Of a DNA stretch of 64,000 nucleotides, positions 27,786 through 36,290 are shown piece after piece; position 1 is the stretch's first letter; the number at the start of each line of letters is the position of its first letter. Location of the stretch: positions 62,001 through 126,000 of the forward strand of contig NZ_LFLU01000006.1 of NCBI RefSeq assembly GCF_001189965.1. The letters are read 5' to 3'. Source of the DNA: Herbaspirillum rhizosphaerae. Lineage in GTDB: Bacteria > Pseudomonadota > Gammaproteobacteria > Burkholderiales > Burkholderiaceae_D. Made by a program: the position numbers and the translations under genes. Under the pieces are notes generated by a model. The model was not told where the DNA came from. It saw nothing but the letters and a program-made list of their open reading frames with translations, and did no database searches.

Positions 27786-28072
27786 GGCGGCTCCATTCAT
27801 TTCATTCACAAACAGCATGGGAATTGAAAATATTGCTCTTAGACAAGCAAAAATATCTTAACCCGGCTATTTGGGGCCGCTGCATCCAATACACGAAGAC
27901 AAGCTGAGAAACAGGAAGAAATTCAAAGAGATACGAATGCAAGAACTTGCAAATGCAGAAAAAGATCGTTACTTGTCGAGTGAGGCCTAGACGAAGAACT
28001 TGACGCCTTCCGTCCGCGTCAGCGGGCGGCGCGATCCGCTGCTTGCGGCCGCCGCGCCGACTGACGCTCGCC

Positions 28073-29023
28073 TCATGCCAATTCCGCCTGCTGCTCCGGC
28101 ACGGCGAATCGCATCTCCTTATGGGTGCCGTCGCAAGCGCCGTGCTTGACCTTCTCCGCAACGAACTCAATCAACGCGCTCACCGCCAGCGACAACTGAC
28201 GCCGGTTGGGATAGACCGCGTACATGCCGCTCAGATCGCGCTGATACTGCGGCAGGATGGCGACCAGGCTGCCGCGTCGCAAGTCTTCGGCAGCCACCAT
28301 CACCGGCAGCAAGGCAATCCCCAGCCCGGCGCGTGTGGCGCGCAGCAAGCCCTGCGCCGTGTTGATGCACAGGCGCGGCACGATGCGTATGCTTTCGGCC
28401 CCTGACGGCCCTTCCAGACGCCATAGCGCAGCTTGCACGGTGTTGGCGGCGGCGAGGCAATCGTGTTGCGCCAACTCCTCCAGCGAAGCCGGCATGCCGT
28501 GCTTTTTCAGATACGCCGGACTGGCCAGCAGGCCGCGATAGCTTTCGCCGAGTTTGCGGGCCACCAGGCTTGAGTCCGGCAACTGCCCGGCGCGAAACGC
28601 CAGGTCGATGCCTTCGGCGATCAGGTCGACGCGCTCGTCGCTGAGCACAAACTCCAGTTGCACCTTCGGATGGCGCTGCATGAATTCCGCCACCCACTCC
28701 ATGGCGAAGTTGTCGAAAAAGTCGGCCGGTGCGGCCACCCGCAGCACGCCGCTTGGTTCGCGATTACCTTCGGACAAGGTTGCTCCGGCCTGCTGGATGT
28801 CTTCGATCCCCGGCGCGCAGCGGTCGAAGAACTCGCGCCCGGCCGCGGTCATGTTCAATTGCCGCGTAGAGCGCTGCAGCAGGCGCACTCCCAGGCTCTC
28901 TTCCAATAGCTGCAGGCGCCGGCTGATGGTGTTGGACGGCATGCCGAGGCGGCGGCCGGCGGCGGCAAAGCTGCCGGCGCGCACCACATGGACAAAGACG
29001 GCGATATCGTTGAGGTCCAGCAT
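28073..29023 (-). CDS. LysR-family transcriptional regulator
   Basis: 316 residues. N-terminal winged helix: FVHVVRAGSFAAAGRRLGMP, then SNTISRRLQLLEESLGVRLL and the RSTRQLNMTAAG turn, followed by the periplasmic-binding-like effector domain (GVLRVAAPADFFDNF; LLPVMVAAEDLRRGSLVAIL). GGAG six bases before the ATG. It is divergent from azoR across 140 bp, the usual LysR-target arrangement, and is likely to control azoR in response to a quinone or electrophile. The 287-bp gap on its downstream side (27786-28072) holds a GC-rich hairpin at 28016-28067 but no gene that I can support. Confidence 0.88.
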   Translation of the reverse strand: MLDLNDIAVFVHVVRAGSFAAAGRRLGMPSNTISRRLQLLEESLGVRLLQRSTRQLNMTAAGREFFDRCAPGIEDIQQAGATLSEGNREPSGVLRVAAPADFFDNFAMEWVAEFMQRHPKVQLEFVLSDERVDLIAEGIDLAFRAGQLPDSSLVARKLGESYRGLLASPAYLKKHGMPASLEELAQHDCLAAANTVQAALWRLEGPSGAESIRIVPRLCINTAQGLLRATRAGLGIALLPVMVAAEDLRRGSLVAILPQYQRDLSGMYAVYPNRRQLSLAVSALIEFVAEKVKHGACDGTHKEMRFAVPEQQAELA

Positions 29024-29068
29024 GATTCACTCCATAAATGGATTAGTGAAATCAAATTCTCCCATCTA

Positions 29069-29097
29069 TTGATGTTATTGGAAAGCCTTTATATTCC
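29069..29097 (+). promoter_or_regulatory. Candidate azoR promoter
   Basis: TTGATG (29069-29074), 17-base spacer, TATTCC (29092-29097). Correct spacing and position 66 bases before the azoR ATG, but the -10 is poor, as expected for a promoter needing a LysR activator. Confidence 0.35.
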
Positions 29098-29163
29098 TTC
29101 CATCGCTACTTTCCCGCGACACCGACGCAGTATTCATCCAAGGCAACTTTCCAAGGAACAAGC

Positions 29164-29772
29164 ATGAGCACTCTTCTTCATATCGACTCCAGCGCCCGCT
29201 TCACCGGCTCCATCACCCGCCAACTGAGCGCGTCCTACGTTGAGCAATGGCAAGCCAAGAACGCCGGCGGCACTATCGTCCGTCGCGATCTGGCAAAAGA
29301 CACTCTGCCGCACATCACCGAAGCGCTGATCGGCGCCTATTACACGCCAGCCGACAAGCGCAGCGCCGAACAGCAATCGATCATCGCCCTGTCCGACAAG
29401 CTGGTGGACGAACTGCTGGCCGCCGACACGCTGGTCATCGGCATCCCGATGTACAACTTCGCACCGCCATCGGCGTTCAAGGCATGGATCGACCACGTCT
29501 GCCGCGCCGGTCGTACTTTCGGCTATACGGACAAGGGCGCAACCGGCCTGGTTACCGGCAAGCGCGCTATCGTGATTCTGTCGCGCGGCGGCGTGTATTC
29601 GGAAGGTCCTGCGCAAGCGCTGGAATTCCAGGGCACGTATATCCGTGGCGTGCTGGGTTTCCTCGGCATCACCGATGTCGAACTGGTAATCGCTGAAGGC
29701 GTCTCGATGGGCGAAGAAAAGACCAAGCAAGCCATCGCGCAAGCGCAGGAAAAAATCAGCGCCAACGTCTGA
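29164..29772 (+). CDS. azoR: FMN-dependent NADH-azoreductase/quinone reductase
   Basis: 202 residues, flavodoxin-like fold. The FMN phosphate site is LLHIDSSARFTGSITRQLS at the N terminus; IGIPMYNFAPPSAFKAWIDH and LSRGGVYSEG are diagnostic of AzoR. It performs two-electron reduction of quinones and azo dyes with NADH and protects against thiol-reactive quinones. It is monocistronic, with a strong terminator 18 bp after the stop, and is divergent from a LysR regulator. Confidence 0.93.
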   Translation: MSTLLHIDSSARFTGSITRQLSASYVEQWQAKNAGGTIVRRDLAKDTLPHITEALIGAYYTPADKRSAEQQSIIALSDKLVDELLAADTLVIGIPMYNFAPPSAFKAWIDHVCRAGRTFGYTDKGATGLVTGKRAIVILSRGGVYSEGPAQALEFQGTYIRGVLGFLGITDVELVIAEGVSMGEEKTKQAIAQAQEKISANV

Positions 29773-29789
29773 TTGCTGTCCCTGCAATG

Positions 29790-29820
29790 AAAAAGCCGGA
29801 TCCACAAGATCCGGCTTTTT
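29790..29820 (+). terminator. Intrinsic terminator after azoR (usable in both directions)
   Basis: A perfect 13-bp stem, AAAAAGCCGGATC with its complement, a 5-base loop, then further T residues on the plus strand. It sits between azoR and the convergent DUF3422 gene and can serve both. Confidence 0.9.
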
Positions 29821-29845
29821 GTTTTTGTGCAGGCAAGCGGCCGGC

Positions 29846-31186
29846 TCAGGCGTCGTGCATGGTCTTGTGCAGTCGCCGCAACCCCAGCCAGACGCCAGCG
29901 GCAAACACCGGCACCATCACGCCGGTTGCGATGTCCGGATTGATCGGCACGCCCGCCGCCTTGAGCGCCTTGCCCGCATAACCGAACAAGCCCACCATGT
30001 AGTAAGAGATCGCCGCCACAGACAAACCCTCCACCGCCTGTTGCAAACGAAGTTGCTGCGCAGCGCGCGCGTTCATCGATTCCAGGATCTGGCGGTTCTG
30101 CTGCTCCTGCACGATGCCCACGCGCGTGCGCAGCAAATCGTTGGTGTGGGCGATGCGCTCGGCCAGCGCTTCCTGCCGGCGCGCTACCGAGGTGCAGGTA
30201 TCCATGGCCGGCGCAAGACGCCGCTCCATGAACTCCCCGATGGTCGGCACGCCCTCTACGCGGTTCTCGCGCAACTCTTCGATGCGCGCCTTGACCAGCC
30301 GGAAATACGCTTGCGAGGCGGAAAAACGATAGCTGTTTTCCAGCGACATCTTCTCGATGCGCGCCGCCAGTCCGGTGATCTTGCGCAGGATCCGTTCATC
30401 TTCGACCTGCGCCTGCTCCGGGCTGACATGATCGGTGTCGACCATGGTCGCGGTCAAGGTCGCCAGATCGCTTTCGATCGCGCTCAACACCGGCGCCGCC
30501 TGTTGCGCATGCGGCAAGCCCAGCAAAGCCATCATGCGGTAGGTTTCAATCTCCAGGATACGCTGCGCCAGGCGCCCGCCCTGCATGTCGCGCAAGTCGA
30601 TGTCGCGCACCACGAAGCGGCTGAACCCATCGGCCTGGATCAGGAAATCGGTCCAGATCTCGCCGCCTTGCAGCACCTTGCTCGACGACAGCAGCTTGCC
30701 TTCAAACAGGCGCTGCATGCCGGAGATGCAGCCGCCGTTCTCCTCTTTCGGCACACGCTCCAGCACCACGTGCGCGGCCACCATGATCTTGCCCTGCAAG
30801 GCCAGCAGCCATTGTTGCGGCACGTGCTTGAGCGGCGCGTCGATGAAGGCTTCGTCTATCGTCAGTTCCGACTCGTGGTGCTGCGCGAAGGTGTAAGTGG
30901 CGAATTCGGTGTGGCATTCCCACTTCAGGCGAAAGCGCCCGAAATCGTAGAAGAAATGCTTGGCGTCCACGCCCGGCGCCGTCACGCCGAAATGCACGCA
31001 CAGATCGGTCAGCAACGCATGCTGGAAGGTCGAGTGGCGGCTGGCGTCAGCCGCCTGGTCGCGCACATAGACCGCCAGATGGGTAAGACTCTCGGGCGCC
31101 TTGAGATGCAAAAACGGCCGCGAATGCACTTCCGCGGCCAGGGCGACACGCTGGGGATGATTCAGATTGGCGTACACGATGGACAT
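29846..31186 (-). CDS. DUF3422 family membrane-anchored protein
   Basis: 446 residues. The N-terminal two thirds are soluble and match DUF3422 (HPQRVALAAEVHSRPFLHLK, FHHESELTI-like QHHESELTIDEAFIDAPL, GRLAQRILEIETYRMMALLG). Two hydrophobic segments near the C terminus (about residues 390-430, SYYMVGLFGYAGKAL and GVMVPVFAAGVWLGL) should anchor it in the inner membrane. A helical stretch around 230-330 looks coiled-coil prone. The family is widespread in alpha- and betaproteobacteria with no known function. It is convergent with azoR and upstream of nothing obviously linked; greB lies 159 bp upstream on the same strand. Confidence 0.85.
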   Translation of the reverse strand: MSIVYANLNHPQRVALAAEVHSRPFLHLKAPESLTHLAVYVRDQAADASRHSTFQHALLTDLCVHFGVTAPGVDAKHFFYDFGRFRLKWECHTEFATYTFAQHHESELTIDEAFIDAPLKHVPQQWLLALQGKIMVAAHVVLERVPKEENGGCISGMQRLFEGKLLSSSKVLQGGEIWTDFLIQADGFSRFVVRDIDLRDMQGGRLAQRILEIETYRMMALLGLPHAQQAAPVLSAIESDLATLTATMVDTDHVSPEQAQVEDERILRKITGLAARIEKMSLENSYRFSASQAYFRLVKARIEELRENRVEGVPTIGEFMERRLAPAMDTCTSVARRQEALAERIAHTNDLLRTRVGIVQEQQNRQILESMNARAAQQLRLQQAVEGLSVAAISYYMVGLFGYAGKALKAAGVPINPDIATGVMVPVFAAGVWLGLRRLHKTMHDA

Positions 31187-31345
31187 GGAATCACCTTTTC
31201 AATCAAAAATGGAATTCGGATTGGATTGAGCAAAGCGGCGCAAGCGGCATAAGCATCGAAGCAGGATTCGTTCCACGCATTCATTCAGCGCAAGATCTGC
31301 GGCGGCAGAGGCTTCACGCGAATGATGTCAACCGGAAAGCGGCGT

Positions 31346-31903
31346 TCAGGCCGACGGCGCCGGATAGCTCACTGCAAGAATCGTCAATTGCTCGACGCCG
31401 GCCGGCGTCTGCAAGCTCACCTCGTCGCCCTCGCGCGCCTTGGTCAGCGTGCGCGCCACCGGCGAAACCCAGCTGATCTTGCCGTTGAGCGGATCGAGTT
31501 CGTCGATGCCGACGATGGTGACGGTGTGTTCGATGCCGTCCTGGTTCTCATAGGTCACGGTGGCGCCGAAAAAGATCTGGTCGTTGCCGTGATGGATGGT
31601 CGGATCGACCACCTCGGCGATGTCGAGCCGTTTGGTCAGAAAGCGGATGCGGCGATCGATTTCGCGCAAGCGGCGCTTGCCGTAAATGTAGTCGCCGTTT
31701 TCGGAACGGTCGCCGTTGGAGGCCGCCCAGTGCACGATGCGCACGACTTCCGGGCGATCGACGTCGATCAGATGCAGCAATTCGTCCTTGATGCGCTTGT
31801 GCCCGGCCGGCGTCATGTAATTCTTGGAGCCGGCCGGAATCGCCGGCAAGGTCAGCTCGTCGTCATCGTCACCGTCGGATTCTTTTACGAATGCTTTATT
31901 CAT
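31346..31903 (-). CDS. greB: Transcription elongation factor GreB
   Basis: 185 residues: a short acidic leader (DGDDDDE), then the GreA/GreB N-terminal coiled coil (NYMTPAGHKRIKDELLHLI ... SENGDYIYGKRRLREIDRRI, with acidic tip residues of the SENGDY type) and the C-terminal FKBP-like domain ending YPAPSA. It rescues backtracked RNA polymerase by stimulating transcript cleavage. YGKRRLREIDRRIRFL is characteristic of GreB rather than GreA. Divergent from the methylglyoxal synthase gene. Confidence 0.94.
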   Translation of the reverse strand: MNKAFVKESDGDDDDELTLPAIPAGSKNYMTPAGHKRIKDELLHLIDVDRPEVVRIVHWAASNGDRSENGDYIYGKRRLREIDRRIRFLTKRLDIAEVVDPTIHHGNDQIFFGATVTYENQDGIEHTVTIVGIDELDPLNGKISWVSPVARTLTKAREGDEVSLQTPAGVEQLTILAVSYPAPSA

Positions 31904-32079
31904 GTTCTCACTTGCCTATTTCACTGGGGACAGGCGGTCCAACCTGTCCATCATTGTAGCGGTATGTTAAAGTCGTCGAGGACGCATTTCGCTGATAACG
32001 CATATTCACGCGACGATGTTCTTTCAGTGTTCTCACGACATTCCAGCCCACAAAAACCACGCCTCCATCCGCCACTTCC

Positions 32080-32967
32080 ATGTCTACCACCACTCGTTAT
32101 CGTATCGGCCTGGCCGCCAACCGCGCGCATCAGGATGCCCCGAATTCTGCGCTGGTTCAGCTGCTGCAAGGATCGCGCGCGCGCATCGAAGCGCTGCAAC
32201 CGGAACTGGTCGTCGTCGGCAGGACGCTCGACGCCATCGGCCATCTCGGCCTGCTGCCGAACTATCCGCATATCGAACGTTTTCCCTACGGTCGCCAGGG
32301 CGGTCTGATGAAGCTGGTGTCGCGCGTGGTCGACAGCGACCCGGCGCGCAAGCTGGACGCCATCATTTATCTGATCGATCCGGTCGATCCCTCTTCCACT
32401 TTCCCGGAAGCGGTCGCGCTCAAGCGTCAGTGCGTCATCCACGGCAAGCCATTTTTATCGACGATGGCCGGCGCCCGCGAATGGTTCGAGCTGGAAGCGA
32501 TCGCCAACGGCGCGGCGCCCGATCCCAAGCTGGATCCCTGCTTCAATCTCAGCAATGAAGGCATCGCGCTGATCGCCCACGATTCGATGAAGTCGCGCAT
32601 GCTGGCGCTGGCCGAACGCCACTTCGACGTGCTCGACAGCTTCGCCTTCCGCTGCGCCACCGGCACCACCGGCGGCCTGCTCAACGAGCTGGCGATGAAG
32701 ATCAAGGGCGAAGCCGGACGCAACTGGGTCAAGCCTTTCCTCAGCGGTCCGCTGGGCGGCGATGCGCAGATTGCCGAACTGATCCTGGAACACCAATGCC
32801 GCCGCGTGCTGTTCCTGGAAGACCCGCACGTTGCCCGCCAGCATGAAGCCGACATCCAGCTGCTGGAGCGCGCCGCGCGCACCGTCACCGACTACGCATC
32901 CTGCATGAGCGACGAAAAATGGGGCGATCGATGGCTGGGTCTGATCAAGCAGCGCCAGGTGGGGTAA
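32080..32967 (+). CDS. mgsA: Double-domain methylglyoxal synthase
   Basis: 295 residues, about twice the 150 of single-domain MgsA. The C-terminal half (from about residue 165, GIALIAHDSMKSRMLALAER) is a complete MGS domain: ATGTTGGLL phosphate site, GPLGGDAQ with the catalytic Asp228, and DPHVARQHEAD with Asp248, His255 and Asp258 in the positions of the E. coli active site. The N-terminal half (IGLAANRAHQDAPNSALVQL ... YGRQGGLMKLV ... YLIDPVDPSS) has the same layout but lacks the catalytic Asp (GGLMK instead of GGDxQ). It converts dihydroxyacetone phosphate to methylglyoxal. No clear Shine-Dalgarno. Monocistronic and divergent from greB. Confidence 0.85.
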   Translation: MSTTTRYRIGLAANRAHQDAPNSALVQLLQGSRARIEALQPELVVVGRTLDAIGHLGLLPNYPHIERFPYGRQGGLMKLVSRVVDSDPARKLDAIIYLIDPVDPSSTFPEAVALKRQCVIHGKPFLSTMAGAREWFELEAIANGAAPDPKLDPCFNLSNEGIALIAHDSMKSRMLALAERHFDVLDSFAFRCATGTTGGLLNELAMKIKGEAGRNWVKPFLSGPLGGDAQIAELILEHQCRRVLFLEDPHVARQHEADIQLLERAARTVTDYASCMSDEKWGDRWLGLIKQRQVG

Positions 32968-33066
32968 ACCTGTTGCCTGATCTGGTCGCGATGCGGAACG
33001 GCTTGTATTTCCGGCGCTTGCCCAACATATATCCCGCAAGCCCTCCGCATCCATAAGGATCCATCC

Positions 33067-33657
33067 TTGCCGCACAAGATCAGAAAATACCTGCTTGCGC
33101 CTTTCATCTACATCGCAGCGATTCTGCTGCTGTTCGAAGAGTGGCTGTGGAATGCCAGCAAGCGCGTATTGGCGCGGTTGCCGCTGATTCCCTTCATTGC
33201 GCGCGTCGAATCCTGGATCGGCAATTTCTCACCTTATGCGGCGCTGGCCATTTTCATCCTGCCCAGCCTGTTGCTGCTGCCGGTCAAGATTCTCGCCCTG
33301 CTCTCCATCACCCACGGCCATCCCACGCTCGGCCTGGCGATCATCGTCACCGCCAAGGTGCTCGGCACGGCGCTGGTTGCCCGTCTCTACAGCCTGACGC
33401 AAAAAGCCTTGCTGAGCTTGCCGTGGTTCGTCCGCTGCCATGATGCGGTACTGCGATTCAAGGACAGGATGATTGCCCAGCTGCGCGCCACGCAGGCATG
33501 GCAGCATGTGGAAGCCGGCATGGCGGCGTTGACTGCGATGCGGCGCAGCTGGTGGGATGGCGTCAAGGCACGCTGGTTCAACCGCAACGGCCAGAGCAAC
33601 CGCCTGATGCGCCTGATAAAAAAATACGCCGCAAGGCGGCGTGATCGGGGCGGATAG
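33067..33657 (+). CDS. Conserved membrane protein of unknown function
   Basis: 196 residues from a TTG start, with AAGGAT spaced 7 bases before it. Two or three hydrophobic segments (LLAPFIYIAAILLLFEEWLW, AALAIFILPSLLLLPVKILALL, LGLAIIVTAKVLGTALVARL) are followed by a basic, partly amphipathic C-terminal tail that ends in an Arg-rich stretch (YAARRRDRGG), so the tail should be cytoplasmic. I recognise the general pattern of small betaproteobacterial membrane proteins but no named family. It lies 99 bp after mgsA on the same strand and converges on the EAL-HDOD gene. Confidence 0.75.
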   Translation: MPHKIRKYLLAPFIYIAAILLLFEEWLWNASKRVLARLPLIPFIARVESWIGNFSPYAALAIFILPSLLLLPVKILALLSITHGHPTLGLAIIVTAKVLGTALVARLYSLTQKALLSLPWFVRCHDAVLRFKDRMIAQLRATQAWQHVEAGMAALTAMRRSWWDGVKARWFNRNGQSNRLMRLIKKYAARRRDRGG

Positions 33658-33705
33658 CAGCGGCTGCCGGCGCGGCAGATTTTTCTGCCTGCCGGGTCAG
33701 CCGAA

Positions 33706-35046
33706 TTACTCGGATACCTTGCTGGCGTCGGCTTCTTCAGCTTTCTTTGCCGGCGCATGTCCCATGTTCGTGGAGATGTTGTTGCCCCACTCGAAGGCCT
33801 GCGTTTCCAGATCGTAGAAGTCTTCCGGAGACAATTGCAGACCGGTCAGCAGATCGTTCATCTCGGTGGCGGTTTTGTCGGCTTTCTCGGTCCACTCCGC
33901 CAGTTGCAGGATCTCGCCGTAATAACCGGTACGGAACAGCAAGGCATCGCGGATCTCGGAACTGACCGTGATCTGGGTCAGGATGGCTTCCATGCGCATG
34001 CCGAACAGCGCGTCAACCAGCGACATGATGCCGACGGTAAAGGCGATTTCGGACATCTTGCGGCGGCCTGGGCGGATCCTCTCGGTGATCAGCTCGAGCA
34101 TCTTGCCGCGCGTCGCCGCCAGGATCAGCAAGGGCGACAGCGAATGCGCCTTGTCCTTTTCGGTATTGGCGAACAGCAGGATCTGCAACCAGCGCTTCAA
34201 TTGACGGCGGCCCAGCACGATCAGGGCCTGGCCCAGCGAATCGATGTGCTTCATGAAGCCGTACACCGGGGTATTGACCAGGCGCAGCAGCGTCAGGCTC
34301 AATGCCACGTCGCGCTTGATGTAGCGCACCACTTCGCCATTGTCGACGTTGCGCACCAGCAGCGTCAGGATGTGCATGATGACGATCTTCGACGCTTCCA
34401 GCTTCTTGCCTTGCAGGATCACCGGCTTGGCGAAGTAGTAGCCTTGAAAGTAATCGAAACCGAAGGTCACGCAGTCGCGGAATTGCTCGACCGTCTCGAC
34501 CTTTTCCGCCAGCAGCATCTTTTGCGCGCGCTTGAAGTGCATGCTCAGCTTGAGCAGCTTGCTGGCGTCAAGCTCCATGACGTCGATCTTGATGATTTTC
34601 ACCAGCGGCAACAGCTGGGCGATGTCTTCGGATTCGGCGATCACGTCGTCGAGCGCGAACACGTAGCCGGCGCGGGACAGTTCGGTCACGCGCTTGACCA
34701 GTTCAGGCGTGACTTTGACGGTCTCGAGGATTTCCAGCACCACCTTGTCGGACGGCAGGAAATTGATGAAGTCGCTCATCAGCACGGTGGCGTCGACGTT
34801 GATGAAGCCGTGCAGGCTGCCGATGACGTTGTTGAGGCCGAGTTCGGACGCATGGGCGATCACCGATGCAGTCGCCGACACGTCATCGTTGACATTGGCG
34901 GGACCGAAGGCGGCATTGCGGAACAGCAGCTCGTAGCCGATCAACTCCTGTTCGCGATTCAGGATCGGTTGTCGCGCCAGGAAAAAGTCGTGGGCATGTT
35001 GTTGCGTTTGCGCCGGGGCGGCGTGATCAGGAGACGGTTCAGTCAT
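33706..35046 (-). CDS. EAL-HDOD signalling protein (YuxH type)
   Basis: 446 residues. The N-terminal half is an EAL-like domain (FFLARQPILNREQELIGYEL then LFRN; VLEILETVKVT; GYVFALDDV; IIKIDVMELD; AEKVETVEQF). Here EAL is replaced by YELLFR and DDFG by DDVI, so phosphodiesterase activity is unlikely although several acidic ligands remain. The C-terminal half is HDOD (SLTLLRLVNTPVYGF; LIVLGRRQLKRWLQILLFA; VGIMSLVDALFGM). An acidic/Lys-rich tail follows. It probably works as a c-di-GMP-related scaffold. It is a paralogue of the 17857-19059 protein: the HDOD helix RRQLxRWLQxLL is nearly identical. Confidence 0.9.
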   Translation of the reverse strand: MTEPSPDHAAPAQTQQHAHDFFLARQPILNREQELIGYELLFRNAAFGPANVNDDVSATASVIAHASELGLNNVIGSLHGFINVDATVLMSDFINFLPSDKVVLEILETVKVTPELVKRVTELSRAGYVFALDDVIAESEDIAQLLPLVKIIKIDVMELDASKLLKLSMHFKRAQKMLLAEKVETVEQFRDCVTFGFDYFQGYYFAKPVILQGKKLEASKIVIMHILTLLVRNVDNGEVVRYIKRDVALSLTLLRLVNTPVYGFMKHIDSLGQALIVLGRRQLKRWLQILLFANTEKDKAHSLSPLLILAATRGKMLELITERIRPGRRKMSEIAFTVGIMSLVDALFGMRMEAILTQITVSSEIRDALLFRTGYYGEILQLAEWTEKADKTATEMNDLLTGLQLSPEDFYDLETQAFEWGNNISTNMGHAPAKKAEEADASKVSE

Positions 35047-35208
35047 GATTTCTTGTTGTAAATAACCCCAGCACTTTCGACAGACAATATATCTTCGGCA
35101 TGACCGCCTATTGTATGCCGTGATGCATCGCGAATACCAGAAAACATTTCACAGGTGAGACGGCAATGCCTGCCCGCCTCCGCGCCGATCTTGTCAGGAC
35201 GAAGCATC

Positions 35209-36096
35209 CTAGGCTTCCCCCGATTCCAGCAGGAAACCGGCGCCGGCGTCGCGCCCCAGGACCTTGACCAGGTAGGGCATGACTTCCTTGAGAGTGGCTT
35301 CCAGCGTCCATGGAGGATTGAGCAAGAACATCCCGCTGGTATGCAGGCCGAAGCCGTCCGGCTGCGGCGAGCTGATCGACAGCGTGACATTCAGCCAGCT
35401 CTTGGCGCCGAGGCGCTTCAGGCGATCGGAAAAATTCTTGGACTCAATGCGTTGCAGCACAGGATACCAGACCGCATAAGTCCCGGTCGGGAAGCGCACC
35501 AGCGCATCCTGCAGGGTTTCCTTGACGCGCTGGTAGTCGCGCTTGTCTTCGTAAGGAGGATCGATCAGCACCAGCGCACGGCGCGATGGCGGCGGCAATA
35601 GCGCCTTGAGCGCCAGGAAACCGTCGCCCCGTTCGACCAGCACGCGCCGGCCGCGACCGCTCGGGCGCTTGCCCTGCTCGGCCGCGTGCGCGTCGAGCTT
35701 GCGGAAGTTATCCGCCAGCACTTTGCTTTCAGTCGGATGGAGTTCGAACAGGCGCAGGCGATCCTGCTCGCGCATCACCTGGTTGGCGCAATAGGGCGAC
35801 CCGGGGTAATAACGCATCTTGCCGCTCGGGTTGAGATCTTTCACCAGTTGCACGTACTCGGCAACGGCGGCAGGCAAATCGGTACGATCCCACAAGGGCG
35901 CGATGCCGGTTTCGTACTCGGCATTCTTGCTGGCGTAGTTTCCATCCAGCGCGTAGACGCCCGCGCCTGCATGGGTGTCGATCACCATGTAGGGGGTATC
36001 TTTCTGGCCCAGATAACGCAGTAATTGGATCGTCACCATGTGCTTGAGCACATCAGCATGATTGCCAGCGTGAAAGGCATGGCGGTAGCTCAGCAT
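35209..36096 (-). CDS. rlmJ: 23S rRNA (adenine(2030)-N6)-methyltransferase RlmJ
   Basis: 295 residues. The family start LSYRHAFHAGNHADVLKHMV is exact, followed by the AdoMet motif VIDTHAGAGVYAL and the N6-adenine methyltransferase catalytic motif LVLIDPPYEDKRDY near residue 180. It methylates A2030 of 23S rRNA. A nine-residue basic insert (GKRPSGRGR) near residue 145 is unusual but lies in a loop. Single gene; the gap 36097-36290 shows no further gene. Confidence 0.93.
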   Translation of the reverse strand: MLSYRHAFHAGNHADVLKHMVTIQLLRYLGQKDTPYMVIDTHAGAGVYALDGNYASKNAEYETGIAPLWDRTDLPAAVAEYVQLVKDLNPSGKMRYYPGSPYCANQVMREQDRLRLFELHPTESKVLADNFRKLDAHAAEQGKRPSGRGRRVLVERGDGFLALKALLPPPSRRALVLIDPPYEDKRDYQRVKETLQDALVRFPTGTYAVWYPVLQRIESKNFSDRLKRLGAKSWLNVTLSISSPQPDGFGLHTSGMFLLNPPWTLEATLKEVMPYLVKVLGRDAGAGFLLESGEA

Positions 36097-36290
36097 AAAA
36101 TCGTTCGAATCCCTGATATGTTAATGGCGTCAAAATGGCGTCAACAGCCAGCTGTGGCAGCACCCTTGCGATCAAAAATCGATGCAATTTGGTACTTTCT
36201 CACAAATAATCTCGCATTCTAACAAGGTTGCCAGCGCAATAGTCGCCCTGCCCCTTGTTTGTTACAAAGCTGCCAACACATTTTTACAAC

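Noticed and set aside
28016-28067. GC-rich hairpin after the LysR gene as terminator
   Set aside because: The stem is good (GCGTCAG/CTGACGC plus an inner 7-bp stem), but no U run follows on the minus strand.
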